This document shows positions 7,447-19,224 of a DNA stretch of 40,604 bases, in pieces. The notes under the pieces were generated by a model. It ran no database searches. It had not been told where the DNA came from and saw only the letters and a program-made list of their open reading frames with translations. A program made the translations under genes and the position numbers. The DNA comes from Gammaproteobacteria bacterium. GTDB taxonomy: Bacteria; Pseudomonadota; Gammaproteobacteria; Pseudomonadales; Halieaceae. Location of the stretch: positions 45,810 through 86,413 of the forward strand of contig JAHEKX010000015.1 in NCBI GenBank assembly GCA_024644535.1. The letters run 5' to 3'. Every line of letters starts with the position of its first letter. Positions within the stretch are counted from its first letter, which is position 1.

Positions 7447-9979
<2,533 letters not shown>

Positions 9980-9992
9980 CCTATGGTTTTGC

Positions 9993-11498
9993 CTAGGTTT
10001 TTAGTGCTGGTTGCCGGTGGCGTCCGTACAAAACAGCAATGATCGCCAAAACAATGATCGGTGTACTACCTGTTTGCATGAAGGGTGTCGATCCTTGCTT
10101 AGACTGAATTGAACCACGTAACACCGCTGGTACAAACTGCGGTGTCTGGCTGACGATTTGACCCTTAGGATTTACAATAGCAGAGATACCGTTGCTGGTG
10201 CCACGCACCAAATAACGCTGCGTTTCTAGAGCGCGCATCTGCGCCATTTGCATGTGCTGTAAGGGGCCAATCGAGTCGCCAAACCAAGTGTCGTTGCTGA
10301 TAGTCAGTAGCCAGTCGCTACCATGCGCCCGTCTTGCCACTAGGTCGGGGTAGACTACTTCGTAGCAAATCGATGGGGCTACAATCTGATTCTGAACCCA
10401 TAACGGCGCTTGTCGGTCAGCACCTGCAGAAAAGTTCGACATGGGTAAATCAAAAAAGTCGATGAGTCCTCGTATTATACTCTCTAAAGGTACGTACTCG
10501 CCAAAAGGCACAAGGCGCTGTTTGTGATACAGGCCGTCGCCGCCGGCAAAAACCGCTATGCTATTGTGATAGTTTTGCGTCGCACGATTGGCAAATGGTA
10601 TGCCACTAATCAAGGATTGCGATTCCTGATTCATGCGCGCAAGCGTAGGTTTTAAATCCTCTAAGGCATTGTGATAGTAGTTCGGGACAGCGGCTTCGGG
10701 CCATATGATGATGTCACCGGGTTTGGCGCGCTCGCTAAGATGCCCTAGGTTGTCGAGAATGGATGTGTAATAGCGTCGGTTCCATTTCATGTCCTGGGGT
10801 GTGTTGGGTTGAACAATAGCGACGGAGGCAGTGTCTTGCTTGCTTTGCGTCCACTCGTGCTCGCTAATGAGCAGGCCTATTCCAAACGCCACAATACTTG
10901 CGCCTGCGGCGGCGAGCCCGTAGCTGAGTTGCCGTCGGGTAATGGCCAGCGCCCATAAGCAGCCTAGCAGGCAGGCGATAAACGAGAGCGTGAATACACC
11001 ACCTATGGGTGCCCAGCTGGCAAGTGGCGTATCGATATAACCATAACCCAGGAATACCCAAGGGAAGCCCGTTAGAAACCAAGTCCGTATCCACTCGTTT
11101 AGCACCCAAAGGCCGGTAAACGCCAGCGCGTGGCTAATATCTAAAGGGCGCGGATGTAAAAAACGTCGGTAAACCCATCCCATGATGACAAATAGGATAG
11201 CCAGCAAGGCACAGAATAATACGGTTAAAAAGCCTGCTAAGCCGGCGCTGGCATTGCCGTGCTCGTGAATACTGACATACACCCAGGAAATGCCAGCACC
11301 GAAAAAGCCTACGCCATAACACCAGCCTAGGCGTAAAACTTCTGTCGATTTTGCTTTATACCACAAAACCCAAAGGCTGCCAGCCGACAGGATTCCAAGG
11401 GGCCAATAGTTCCAGGGGGCGAGAGACAGCGTGACGACTGCACCAAGTACCACTGCCAGAATGGCGCGCATCCATAAAGATTTTAGTAAGGCGCTCAC
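9993..11498 (-). CDS. lnt: Apolipoprotein N-acyltransferase
   Basis: A 501-residue inner-membrane enzyme that adds the third acyl chain to lipoproteins. The N-terminal half holds several membrane helices. The periplasmic nitrilase-like domain shows the expected catalytic stretches: I-I-W-P-E-A-A-V-P (Glu), K-Q-R-L-V-P-F-G-E-Y-V-P (Lys nearby) and A-P-S-I-C-Y-E-V-V-Y-P-D (Cys). A last helix lies near residue 480. The GTG start overlaps the corC stop by 4 nt. The order ybeY-corC-lnt is standard. Confidence 0.96.
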   Translation of the reverse strand: MSALLKSLWMRAILAVVLGAVVTLSLAPWNYWPLGILSAGSLWVLWYKAKSTEVLRLGWCYGVGFFGAGISWVYVSIHEHGNASAGLAGFLTVLFCALLAILFVIMGWVYRRFLHPRPLDISHALAFTGLWVLNEWIRTWFLTGFPWVFLGYGYIDTPLASWAPIGGVFTLSFIACLLGCLWALAITRRQLSYGLAAAGASIVAFGIGLLISEHEWTQSKQDTASVAIVQPNTPQDMKWNRRYYTSILDNLGHLSERAKPGDIIIWPEAAVPNYYHNALEDLKPTLARMNQESQSLISGIPFANRATQNYHNSIAVFAGGDGLYHKQRLVPFGEYVPLESIIRGLIDFFDLPMSNFSAGADRQAPLWVQNQIVAPSICYEVVYPDLVARRAHGSDWLLTISNDTWFGDSIGPLQHMQMAQMRALETQRYLVRGTSNGISAIVNPKGQIVSQTPQFVPAVLRGSIQSKQGSTPFMQTGSTPIIVLAIIAVLYGRHRQPALKT

Positions 11499-12340
11499 GA
11501 CTCGAGTTTTGAAACCCGCAGGCTCTGGATCTTGCGCTGGTCGGCGTGAATTACTTTGAATTTGAAGTCTTCAAAGGTGGTGGTTTCGCCACGTGCCGGC
11601 ATGTGCCCAAAGGCCTGAATGACCAACCCGCCGATGGTGTCGAACTCTTCGTCGCTGAGTTGGGTGTTGAAATACTCGTTAAAGTCTTCAATCGGCGTTA
11701 AGGCTTTTACAAAAAACTCGGTTTCGGTGATTTTTCGGATGAACTCATCTTCGTCGGTATCAGTCTCGTCTTCGATTTCGCCAACGATTTCTTCCAGTAC
11801 GTCTTCAATGGTAATAAGACCTGCAACGCCACCGTATTCGTCGATTACAATAGCCATGTGGTTGCGGTTTTGGCGAAATTCACGCAGTAGAACATTAAGA
11901 CGCTTGCTTTCGGGTACCACAAAACAAGGGCGCATAAGCTCGGCCACAGCAAAGGGTTCGTCTTCGCCTTTGAGTAAACGCGGGAGCAAGTCTTTAGCCA
12001 GCAGTATCCCTAAGACTTCGTCTGTGTTTTCACCAATAACCGGAAACCGCGAGTGTGCCGATTCAATAATCTGGGGGAGTAATTCATCTAGCGTAGCGTC
12101 TTCCTTGACCACAACCATTTGCGCCCGAGGGATCATGATGTCGCGGGCGTGCAAATCACTAACCTGCATGGCGCCTTCGATAATGCTTAAAGCGTCTTTA
12201 TCAATGAGCTCGTTGTCGGCAGCAACCGACAAAAGGTCCTGCAGGTCCTTTTTAGTTCGCGGTTCGCCCGAAAAAAGTAGCGCTATTTTGTCCAGCCACG
12301 ACTTATCGTTACTGTCGCTGCTGGTTTTGTCGTCGCTCAT
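11495..12340 (-). CDS. corC: CorC/YbeX CBS-domain protein
   Basis: A 281-residue cytoplasmic protein with two CBS domains (M-I-P-R-A-Q-M-V-V near residue 69 and I-D-E-Y-G-G-V-A-G-L-I-T near 162), an acidic linker (I-V-G-E-I-E-D-E-T-D), and a C-terminal CorC/HlyC transporter-associated domain with D-T-I-G-G-L-V. YbeX/CorC is linked to Mg2+/Co2+ efflux and ribosome homeostasis. The ATG at 12340 is chosen because it overlaps the ybeY stop as ATGA; a GTG 12 nt upstream is also in frame. Confidence 0.93.
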   Translation of the reverse strand: MSDDKTSSDSNDKSWLDKIALLFSGEPRTKKDLQDLLSVAADNELIDKDALSIIEGAMQVSDLHARDIMIPRAQMVVVKEDATLDELLPQIIESAHSRFPVIGENTDEVLGILLAKDLLPRLLKGEDEPFAVAELMRPCFVVPESKRLNVLLREFRQNRNHMAIVIDEYGGVAGLITIEDVLEEIVGEIEDETDTDEDEFIRKITETEFFVKALTPIEDFNEYFNTQLSDEEFDTIGGLVIQAFGHMPARGETTTFEDFKFKVIHADQRKIQSLRVSKLES

Positions 12341-12810
12341 GATGGATAACACTCCTCAGTGTAATCAGCATAGGGATTAGGAATGGACAAGCTTGCCAAT
12401 ATGTTGGTTTCTAAGCTTTCCATGATTTCGGCTTCATTGTCTGCAACATGATCGAAACCGATTAAATGCAGTGTGCCATGGATGGTTAAGTGGGCCCAAT
12501 GATGTTCAAGTGCCTTGTTTTGCTCGGCAGCTTCGCGCAGCACAACGGGTGCGCATAGCGCTAGGTCACCCAGTAGGTCTGAAGGAATGCCAGGCGGTAA
12601 GTCGCTGGGGAAGGACAACACATTAGTGGCTGAATCTTTGCCCCGGTAGGTCTTATTCAGATATTGAATTTCATCGGTATCTACGATTTTAAGGTCAACG
12701 TGTCCGCCTTTTTGGCAGGCTTCTAGAGCGGCGCTGACCCAGCGCCTGAAACTGTCGTCGTCAGGGCTGTCGCCGCTACATGCGCGGTCGACACAGATAC
12801 TGGTGTTCAT
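12337..12810 (-). CDS. ybeY: Endoribonuclease YbeY
   Basis: A 157-residue metal-dependent endoribonuclease involved in 16S rRNA 3'-end maturation and ribosome quality control. The zinc-binding signature H-x3-H-x5-H is visible as H-G-T-L-H-L-I-G-F-D-H near residues 110-120. The upstream block Y-R-G-K-D-S-A-T-N-V-L-S-F-P near 55 is also diagnostic. Its ATG overlaps the phoH stop by 4 nt and its stop overlaps corC, so the three are translationally linked. Confidence 0.96.
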   Translation of the reverse strand: MNTSICVDRACSGDSPDDDSFRRWVSAALEACQKGGHVDLKIVDTDEIQYLNKTYRGKDSATNVLSFPSDLPPGIPSDLLGDLALCAPVVLREAAEQNKALEHHWAHLTIHGTLHLIGFDHVADNEAEIMESLETNILASLSIPNPYADYTEECYPS

Positions 12811-13838
12811 CGACTGTTACTCTCGATTTTCGAGGGTGCGAGTTCCGCTCGATCATAGGCCTCGACCACGCGCTGCACGAGTGGGTGGCGAACCACATCT
12901 TTGTTGGCAAAGTAAGTAAAGCTAATACCGTCTACGCCATCGAGTATGTGGCTGGCATGTGTAAGCCCAGAGTGCGCACCGCGAGGTAAGTCGATTTGTG
13001 TGGCGTCACCGGTAATAACCGCTGTCGAGCCAAAGCCGATGCGCGTTAAAAACATTTTCATTTGCTCGCGCGTGGTGTTTTGCGCTTCGTCTAAAATAAT
13101 AAATGCGTTGTTTAGCGTTCTGCCGCGCATAAAGGCTAGCGGTGCTACCTCGATGATATTGCGCTCGATGTATTTGTTAACCTGCTCAAAGCCCAGCATT
13201 TCGTAGAGGGCGTCGTACAGTGGGCGCAGGTAGGGGTCGATTTTTTGGGCGAGATCGCCGGGCAAAAAGCCGAGTTTTTCGCCAGCTTCGACGGCTGGGC
13301 GAACTAACAAGATTCTGCGCACGCGATCGTTAAGCAAAGCTTCGACCCCGCAGGCTACCGCAAGGTAGGTTTTGCCCGTGCCGGCAGGACCGATACCGAA
13401 ATTAATATCGAAATCTTGAATAGCGCGCACGTAGCCTTGCTGGTTTTTGCCTCGGGGCTTCACTGGCGCTCGCTTGGTTTTAATAACCGCCACGTTGTCG
13501 GTGGTTTCGGCTTCGCTAGCGCGCTGCTCTTTCAGTACTTCAAGGCCTGCGTCTTGCATGTGAACGTGCAATGTTTCGGCAGATAAGCCCTCGCCTCGAC
13601 AAATAGCCCGATACAGATTTTCGAGCAGATCTCTAGCAGCTTCTCGCGCCTCGGTAGCGCCCGAGATGCTAAACCTATTGCCGCGCGAGGCAATGGCAAC
13701 ATTCAAGCGTTGCTCGATCTGCTTTAAGTGGGCGTCAAACTGCCCGCACAAAATCGCCAGATACGTTGCGTTATTGGGTTCAAGAGTCGAAGAGATAGTT
13801 TGCGACGATGGGTCGCTAGTGTCGGCAAGTTGTGTCAA
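12807..13838 (-). CDS. ybeZ: PhoH-like ATPase (YbeZ)
   Basis: A 343-residue PhoH-family protein. It has an N-terminal KH-like region and a P-loop ATPase core with Walker A G-P-A-G-T-G-K-T near residue 152 and Walker B F-I-I-L-D-E-A-Q-N near 246. In E. coli the homologue acts with YbeY in RNA metabolism. The start used here is a TTG at 13838, because the family N-terminus (L-E-P-N-N-A-T-Y-L-A-I-L-C-G) begins about 18 residues later. No strong ribosome-binding site is visible, so the exact start is uncertain. Its stop overlaps ybeY. Confidence 0.93.
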   Translation of the reverse strand: MTQLADTSDPSSQTISSTLEPNNATYLAILCGQFDAHLKQIEQRLNVAIASRGNRFSISGATEAREAARDLLENLYRAICRGEGLSAETLHVHMQDAGLEVLKEQRASEAETTDNVAVIKTKRAPVKPRGKNQQGYVRAIQDFDINFGIGPAGTGKTYLAVACGVEALLNDRVRRILLVRPAVEAGEKLGFLPGDLAQKIDPYLRPLYDALYEMLGFEQVNKYIERNIIEVAPLAFMRGRTLNNAFIILDEAQNTTREQMKMFLTRIGFGSTAVITGDATQIDLPRGAHSGLTHASHILDGVDGISFTYFANKDVVRHPLVQRVVEAYDRAELAPSKIESNSR

Positions 13839-13931
13839 TGCGTGTCGGTGGCAAAAGCCCTTGTGTGTGGATCACCAAGGATAATAGGCTTGCGCGATGA
13901 GTCAAGCCGTGTGTCCCAGTTTTGTGCGAAA

Positions 13932-15278
13932 TTAATGGTTTTTTAACAATGTGCCGCGCAGAGAATTCGGTAATGCTTCGCCAACCGTCACCCAAGCAAA
14001 TTCGTTGATCAAGCTATGGTCGGTGCAGCTAAAGTTAACGACACGGTTGTTTTCGGTGCGCCCTTGCAGTTGCCCCGGATCTTTCTTGGAGACGCCGCTG
14101 ACCAAAACACGCTGCTGAGTGCCGACCATATTTTCGCTAATAATGCGCGCTTGGCCAGCAATACGGGCCTGTAATATTTGCAGGCGTTGTTTTTTTACTT
14201 CCATGGGGGTGTCGTCGACGAGGTCGGCCGCGGGGGTGCCGGGGCGTGCACTATAAATAAAGCTGAAAGACGAGTCGTAGCCGATATCTTCGATAAGTTT
14301 CATGGTGGCATTGAAGTCAGCATCGGTTTCGCCCGGGAAGCCCACAATAAAGTCTGACGACATACTGATGTTGGGTCGAATTTTGCGTAGGGCACGAATT
14401 TTGGATTTGTACTCTAGCGCCGTGTGGCCTCGCTTCATGGCGGCGAGGATACGGTCCGAGCCGCTTTGCACCGGCAAGTGTAAATGATCCACTAGCTGTG
14501 GAATTTCCGCATATACATCAATGAGTGCTTGACTGAATTCTACCGGGTGCGAAGTAGTGTAACGAATGCGCTCGATTGCTGTAACACGTGCGATATAGGT
14601 TAACAGCTCGGCAAAATCGACGACTTCGCCTAAGTGGTTTATACCGCGGTAAGCGTTAACGTTCTGTCCAAGCAGGTTAACCTCTTTTACGCCGTGCTCA
14701 GCCGCGTGTGCCACTTCTGCGATAACATCATCGAGCGGGCGCGAGACTTCTTCGCCGCGGGTGTACGGTACCACACAGAAAGAGCAGTATTTGCTACAGC
14801 CTTCCATGATCGAAACAAAAGCGCTGGGGCCTTTGATCTCGGGATCGGGCAGGCAGTCGAACTTTTCAATCTCGGGAAAGCTGACGTCCACAACGATGGT
14901 GTTGCCCGGACCTTTTCGGCTGCGTTCGGCCATCATTTCAGGCAGGCGGTGCAAAGTTTGTGGCCCAAAAACCAAGTCTACATAAGGGGCTCGCTGGCCA
15001 ATGGCGGCACCTTCTTGGCTGGCAACACAGCCGCCAACGCCAATAATTAAATTAGGGTTTTTTTCTTTCAACGGCTTCCAGCGGCCGAGCTGGTGAAACA
15101 CTTTCTCTTGTGCTTTTTCTCGAATTGAGCAGGTGTTTAGCAGTAAAACGTCGGCTTCTTCGGGGTTGTCTGTTCGCTCCAGCTGGTGGCTGGTTTTTAA
15201 TAAATCGCCAATGCGCGCCGAATCGTACTCGTTCATCTGGCAGCCGTGCGTCTGAATGAACAACTTTTTAACGGACAT
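13932..15278 (-). CDS. miaB: tRNA-2-methylthio-N6-isopentenyladenosine synthase MiaB
   Basis: A 448-residue radical-SAM methylthiotransferase that acts on i6A37 of tRNAs. The N-terminal domain carries its three cluster cysteines in T-H-G-C-Q-M-N, L-N-T-C-S-I-R and G-V-G-G-C-V-A. The radical-SAM cluster motif C-x3-C-x2-C is seen as C-S-K-Y-C-S-F-C near residue 157. A TRAM domain closes the protein. The gene heads the usual miaB-ybeZ-ybeY-corC-lnt run and is separated from phoH by 93 bp. Confidence 0.97.
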   Translation of the reverse strand: MSVKKLFIQTHGCQMNEYDSARIGDLLKTSHQLERTDNPEEADVLLLNTCSIREKAQEKVFHQLGRWKPLKEKNPNLIIGVGGCVASQEGAAIGQRAPYVDLVFGPQTLHRLPEMMAERSRKGPGNTIVVDVSFPEIEKFDCLPDPEIKGPSAFVSIMEGCSKYCSFCVVPYTRGEEVSRPLDDVIAEVAHAAEHGVKEVNLLGQNVNAYRGINHLGEVVDFAELLTYIARVTAIERIRYTTSHPVEFSQALIDVYAEIPQLVDHLHLPVQSGSDRILAAMKRGHTALEYKSKIRALRKIRPNISMSSDFIVGFPGETDADFNATMKLIEDIGYDSSFSFIYSARPGTPAADLVDDTPMEVKKQRLQILQARIAGQARIISENMVGTQQRVLVSGVSKKDPGQLQGRTENNRVVNFSCTDHSLINEFAWVTVGEALPNSLRGTLLKNH

Positions 15279-15462
15279 GTCATTAACCCTGCTGGTTCTA
15301 ACCCTAGAGGGCCGCGAGTATACCGATCTGAGGCGCTGAAACCTAGACTGAAAGCGAGATTATTTGGTGTGTGTGGTGAATTTTTATGGCATTTTTCCGC
15401 AAGGTTGGTAGTATTGCGCGCCCGTAAATTTTGACGCTTAGCCTAAGTGCTTGGAGACTCGC

Positions 15463-15792
15463 GTGTACAAAGTGATCTTTCACAATGCAAATCAAGTGTT
15501 TGAGGTTTTTGCTCGACAAATCTATCAAAGCGACATGTGGGGTTTTATCGAAATTGAAGAGTTCGTTTTTGGCGAGCGCTCGCAAATCGTAGTAGACCCC
15601 AGTGAAGAAAAACTCAAAAACGAATTTGCGGGTGTTAAGCGAACCTATATTCCTTATCAGGCGGTCATTCGAATTGACGAAGTCGAGCGAGAGGGTGCAT
15701 CTAAAATTTCCGAGGTTCCTGCCAATACAACGGCTAGTAATGTCACTCGTTTGCCCTTTGCGGGTATGGTTCCGCCGCCCTCCGATGATTGA
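15463..15792 (+). CDS. DUF1820 family protein
   Basis: A 109-residue protein matching DUF1820, a small family of unknown function in gammaproteobacteria. Key parts are M-Y-K-V-I-F-H-N-A-N-Q-V-F-E-V-F-A-R, W-G-F-I-E-I-E-E-F-V-F-G, and V-K-R-T-Y-I-P-Y-Q-A-V-I-R-I-D-E-V, all in the first 80 residues. The C-terminus (N-V-T-R-L-P-F-A-G-M-V-P-P-P) looks flexible. The GTG start at 15463 is chosen because TTGGAG lies 6 bp before it. It is divergent from miaB. Confidence 0.85.
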   Translation: MYKVIFHNANQVFEVFARQIYQSDMWGFIEIEEFVFGERSQIVVDPSEEKLKNEFAGVKRTYIPYQAVIRIDEVEREGASKISEVPANTTASNVTRLPFAGMVPPPSDD

Positions 15793-15891
15793 ATCAGCAA
15801 GGTAGCCTAGCCTGGTTTGTTAGGCCGTTTATGCCAGGGTGCTGAGCCGGGTCTGTTACTCCCTGCCCAGCGCCTTTGTTCTGTAGGCTCT

Positions 15892-17160
15892 TTACTTAGT
15901 CAAGCTGCGCAAAGTCGCCAAGCGAACACAGGCGACAAATGCATTCATGGTGGTCTGCACATCGGCAATACTTGGAAAGCTGGGCGCAATTCGGATGTTA
16001 CTGTCTTGCGGGTCCTTACCGTAGGGGAAGGTCGCTCCTGCAGGCGTTAATTTAATGCCGGCATCGGATGCCAATTGTATAACCGCCTTAGCCAAGCCCG
16101 GCCGAGTCTCGAAAGACACAAAATAACCGCCTTCTGGGCTAATCCAGGTGCCCATACCGGTGCCGCCTAACTGTGTCTTTAGGGTCGAGAGGACCGCATC
16201 AAAGCGTGGTTTCATGATGGCAGCATGTCGATCCATATGCGCCATTAAGCCACTGTAGTCTTTAAAAAAGGTGACGTGACGCAACTGATTCGCCTTGTCG
16301 GGGCCAATGGTTTGAAACCCCAAATATTGCCTAAACGCGGTTAAGTTGGATTTAGAGGTACTTAAAAATGCAACACCCGCGCCCGCAAACGTGATTTTTG
16401 ATGTTGAGCCAAATTGTACGACATTGTCTAGAGTGCCTGCGGCGATCGCATGCTCTCGTATGCTGCCGAGCATTGACGCATCGCTGCTAAGCGCATGCAC
16501 TGCATAGGCATTATCATACATGACCAAAAAGTCGCCTTGTGCCAGAGTGGGCAGTGCTGCTAAGCGCGCCAGGGTGGCTTCGCTGTAAACGCAGCCGGTG
16601 GGGTTCGAGAAGCGCGGTACACACCAAATACCGCAGACGTTGTCGAGCTCTTGTATCAGTGCCTCGGCAACATCCATATCGGGCCCGTCGTCCAGCATGG
16701 GAAGCGTAACCATCTCGATACCTAAATGCTCGCAAATCGCAAAATGGCGGTCATAGCCGGGCACAGGGCACAAGAATTTTGGCGCGCTAGCGCCTGTGTT
16801 CCAGGCTTTGTTGAAACCAAAGCGCAGCGCAAAGTCGATAACTTGATACATTAAGGTCAAGCTGGCGTTGCCGCCGATCAACATCTCATCAGCCGGTACT
16901 TGAAGTACTTGGGCAAAAAGTGCTTTGGCTTCGGGCAAGCCGTCGATGCCACCGTAGTTGCGAACGTCGGTGCCGTCTTGGGCAAAATAATTGCCTTGGA
17001 GTATGCCATCGAGAGCATTCGATAAATTGGCTTGTTCAGCACTGGGCTTGCCACGCGTCAAGTCCAGCGACAGTCCTTGTGCCAGTAAGCCTTGATAATC
17101 TGATTCTGCTTGCGCCAGTGCCTGCGCAACTTGCGTGGCGTCGAGCTGGTCTACGTGCAC
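15892..17160 (-). CDS. PLP-dependent aminotransferase, aspartate aminotransferase-like (PF12897 type)
   Basis: A 422-residue fold-type I aminotransferase of the aspartate-aminotransferase group related to PF12897. Visible are D-L-T-R-G-K-P-S near residue 33, Y-G-G-I-D-G-L-P-E near 69, R-F-S-N-P-T-G-C near 183, the tyrosine-bearing Y-D-N-A-Y-A, and the PLP lysine in F-G-S-T-S-K-I-T-F-A-G-A-G. It probably transaminates aspartate or a related amino acid with 2-oxoglutarate in the cytosol. The GTG start has AGGAG upstream. It faces the DUF1820 gene tail to tail and stands alone. Confidence 0.88.
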   Translation of the reverse strand: MHVDQLDATQVAQALAQAESDYQGLLAQGLSLDLTRGKPSAEQANLSNALDGILQGNYFAQDGTDVRNYGGIDGLPEAKALFAQVLQVPADEMLIGGNASLTLMYQVIDFALRFGFNKAWNTGASAPKFLCPVPGYDRHFAICEHLGIEMVTLPMLDDGPDMDVAEALIQELDNVCGIWCVPRFSNPTGCVYSEATLARLAALPTLAQGDFLVMYDNAYAVHALSSDASMLGSIREHAIAAGTLDNVVQFGSTSKITFAGAGVAFLSTSKSNLTAFRQYLGFQTIGPDKANQLRHVTFFKDYSGLMAHMDRHAAIMKPRFDAVLSTLKTQLGGTGMGTWISPEGGYFVSFETRPGLAKAVIQLASDAGIKLTPAGATFPYGKDPQDSNIRIAPSFPSIADVQTTMNAFVACVRLATLRSLTK

Positions 17161-17442
17161 GTAGGACTCCTAAAAATTAAAACTGCGGACGGCCCTTATT
17201 ATACCGCCGCGCAAACCAAACGAGAATGCGTACAAAGCGCAATGCATTGAAAAAACCGCAATAGTACCCATCTTATGCAAGGTGGAAGACCCAGGACTTT
17301 TTTACGGAGCATGAATCAGCAAAGTTACGCGAGGTTATGCCGAGCATTTTTGATGAACCCTTCGTTAACTGGTAGCTTGCCCTGAGCAATCTTGCACAAG
17401 ATGATGCAAATGCCCGCGTTAATACAGCAAGGGCATTCGGTA
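17161..17442. other. Intergenic region with a possible gene remnant
   Basis: These 282 bp separate cmoB from the aminotransferase gene. A frame on the + strand is open from 17265 to 17375. It has no upstream start, and its composition is protein-like (F-F-T-E-H-E-S-A-K-L-R-E-V-M-P-S-I-F-D). It may be the tail of a lost gene, but 36 codons prove little. AATGCCC (17409-17415) and GGGCATT (17431-17437) form a weak hairpin just past the cmoB stop, without a T-run. Confidence 0.25.
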
Positions 17443-18411
17443 TTAGGTCTCTGCCAGGATTACGGCACGCACCGGAGCGGGATGCCCCTCGAGGGTTCTG
17501 TTATGGTCTTCAGGGTCCAAAAATTGTGCCAGTGAATGAAACTTCATCCACTCGGTTTGACGCTGTTCGGCGATAGAGGTTTGGCTTACATCCACGGTCC
17601 GAGGATTCTTAAATCCCACTTTGGTTAGCCAGCCTTCCAGAGCGGCTGTGCTGGGTAAGCACCAAACATTGCCCATTCGGGCGTAGCGACCTGGCGGCAC
17701 AAATACGGTATTTTGGTCGCCCTTTACGACTAGGGTTTCCAGTACCAGTTGTCCGCCTGGCGCCAAACAGTCGCGCAGCTGAATAAGGTGGTCAAAGGGC
17801 GAACGACGATGGTACAAAATACCCATTGAAAATACGGTATCAAAGGCTTGAATTCGATCGGGGATGTCCTCTACACCCAAGGGTAAGACGCTAATATTGG
17901 GGTGGCGTATGTATTTTTGTAAGGCCCAAAACTGCAAGACAAAGAGCGGTGTAGGGTCAATGCCAATGACCTCGCGCGCACCTTCGCCCAGCATGCGCCA
18001 GCAGTGATAACCGCTGCCACAGCCAATATCTAGCACGCGTTTGTCTCGCAGTGGGGCAAGATGGGGCAGCACTCGATCCCACTTCCAATCAGAGCGCCAC
18101 TCGGTGTCGATTTCTACATCAAATAAATTGAAGGGGCCTTTGCGCCAAGGGTGCAGACCTTCCAGCGCGCATTTTAGCGTGTTGATCATTGCCGGGCTTA
18201 CAGGCGGACCTTTAACGCCGACAGCAGAATCTGTTAACAGGCGTTCGCTGACTTTTAAGTCGGGCAGCGAAGCGAGCGCTTTTTTCCATCGCGCTATGTC
18301 ACCATAACGATTGGGGTCTAGCCCACGTGCGATTTGCGCGGGTAGAATTTGCGCCCAGCCCGTAAGGTCAGGTTCAAGTTTCCAACGGTCGATTAGGTCC
18401 TGGTAGTTCAC
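17443..18411 (-). CDS. cmoB: tRNA U34 carboxymethyltransferase CmoB
   Basis: A 322-residue enzyme that uses carboxy-S-adenosylmethionine to convert 5-hydroxyuridine-34 to cmo5U in tRNAs. The SAM-binding motif V-L-D-I-G-C-G-S-G-Y-H-C-W-R-M near residue 125 and the block D-T-V-F-S-M-G-I-L-Y-H-R-R-S-P near 195 are diagnostic. The N-terminal region (W-K-L-E-P) and the length also fit. Its GTG start overlaps the cmoA stop by 4 nt, as expected for the pathway pair. Confidence 0.96.
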   Translation of the reverse strand: MNYQDLIDRWKLEPDLTGWAQILPAQIARGLDPNRYGDIARWKKALASLPDLKVSERLLTDSAVGVKGPPVSPAMINTLKCALEGLHPWRKGPFNLFDVEIDTEWRSDWKWDRVLPHLAPLRDKRVLDIGCGSGYHCWRMLGEGAREVIGIDPTPLFVLQFWALQKYIRHPNISVLPLGVEDIPDRIQAFDTVFSMGILYHRRSPFDHLIQLRDCLAPGGQLVLETLVVKGDQNTVFVPPGRYARMGNVWCLPSTAALEGWLTKVGFKNPRTVDVSQTSIAEQRQTEWMKFHSLAQFLDPEDHNRTLEGHPAPVRAVILAET

Positions 18412-19139
18412 GCTTTTAGGGCCACAATCGAGGCAAAGTTAAAGCATTGAAACCAGACGTTGGCGCTGTCGCAACCTGCATTTAATAGACGCTTACGGTG
18501 AGTTTCTATGCTGTCGCGGATAAGCACGTTGTCGATGGCCGAACGCTTTTGCGCAACTTCTAAGTCGCTATAACCATTGCGGCGTTTGAATTCGTGGTGC
18601 AGCTCGATATTAAGCTGATCGAGATTAGGCTCGGTAAATTCGACTTTCTCTGAAATCACCAAAATACCGCCTGGACGTAAGCTTGCAACGAGCTTCTGAA
18701 TGAGCCCGTCTCGGAACTCGGGGCGCACAAATTGCAGGGTAAAGTTCAGTACTATGACCGAGGCGTTGTCGTAGTCAGTTGTTGTAATGTCCCCGCAACG
18801 AAGTTCGACGGGGGTGGCATTACTGTCGGTATCTAGAACGCTTCGGCAGCGCTCGATCATGGCGGGCGAATTGTCTATACCAATAATTTTGCAAGTCTCA
18901 GGCAGAGGTTGCTGGCGCATCGATAAAATGGACGCGCCCAACGAGCAGCCTAAGTCGTACAAGTTACTGTTGGCTTGGGCGTAACGCGCGGCCAAAACGC
19001 CCGTCATTGCGATAATTGTCGGGTAGCCGGGAACCGAGCGTTTGATCATGTCCGGAAACACAGCAACTACCGATTCATCAAAACGGAATGGTGCGATTTG
19101 ATCAAGCGGTTCAGAAAACAAGTTATCTTTGTTAGACAT
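18408..19139 (-). CDS. cmoA: Carboxy-S-adenosylmethionine synthase CmoA
   Basis: A 243-residue SAM-dependent enzyme that makes carboxy-SAM from SAM and prephenate for CmoB. Seen are F-R-F-D-E-S-V-V-A-V-F-P-D-M near residue 18, Y-D-L-G-C-S-L-G-A-S near 61, I-G-I-D-N-S-P-A-M-I-E-R-C near 86 and V-L-N-F-T-L-Q-F-V near 128, all typical of CmoA. It is the first gene of a cmoA-cmoB operon that overlaps by 4 nt. Confidence 0.96.
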   Translation of the reverse strand: MSNKDNLFSEPLDQIAPFRFDESVVAVFPDMIKRSVPGYPTIIAMTGVLAARYAQANSNLYDLGCSLGASILSMRQQPLPETCKIIGIDNSPAMIERCRSVLDTDSNATPVELRCGDITTTDYDNASVIVLNFTLQFVRPEFRDGLIQKLVASLRPGGILVISEKVEFTEPNLDQLNIELHHEFKRRNGYSDLEVAQKRSAIDNVLIRDSIETHRKRLLNAGCDSANVWFQCFNFASIVALKA

Positions 19140-19224
19140 GATTTGTCAGTTCGGTTCGAAAGCGCGCAATGATATCATGAGCGCCTTAAGGTCGTAATGA
19201 CCAGTATTTACATAAGGATCTATT

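Noticed and set aside
11619-12380. A 253-codon frame antisense to corC
   Set aside because: Serine-rich translation typical of the reverse complement of an acidic gene; corC is well supported by its CBS domains and overlaps.
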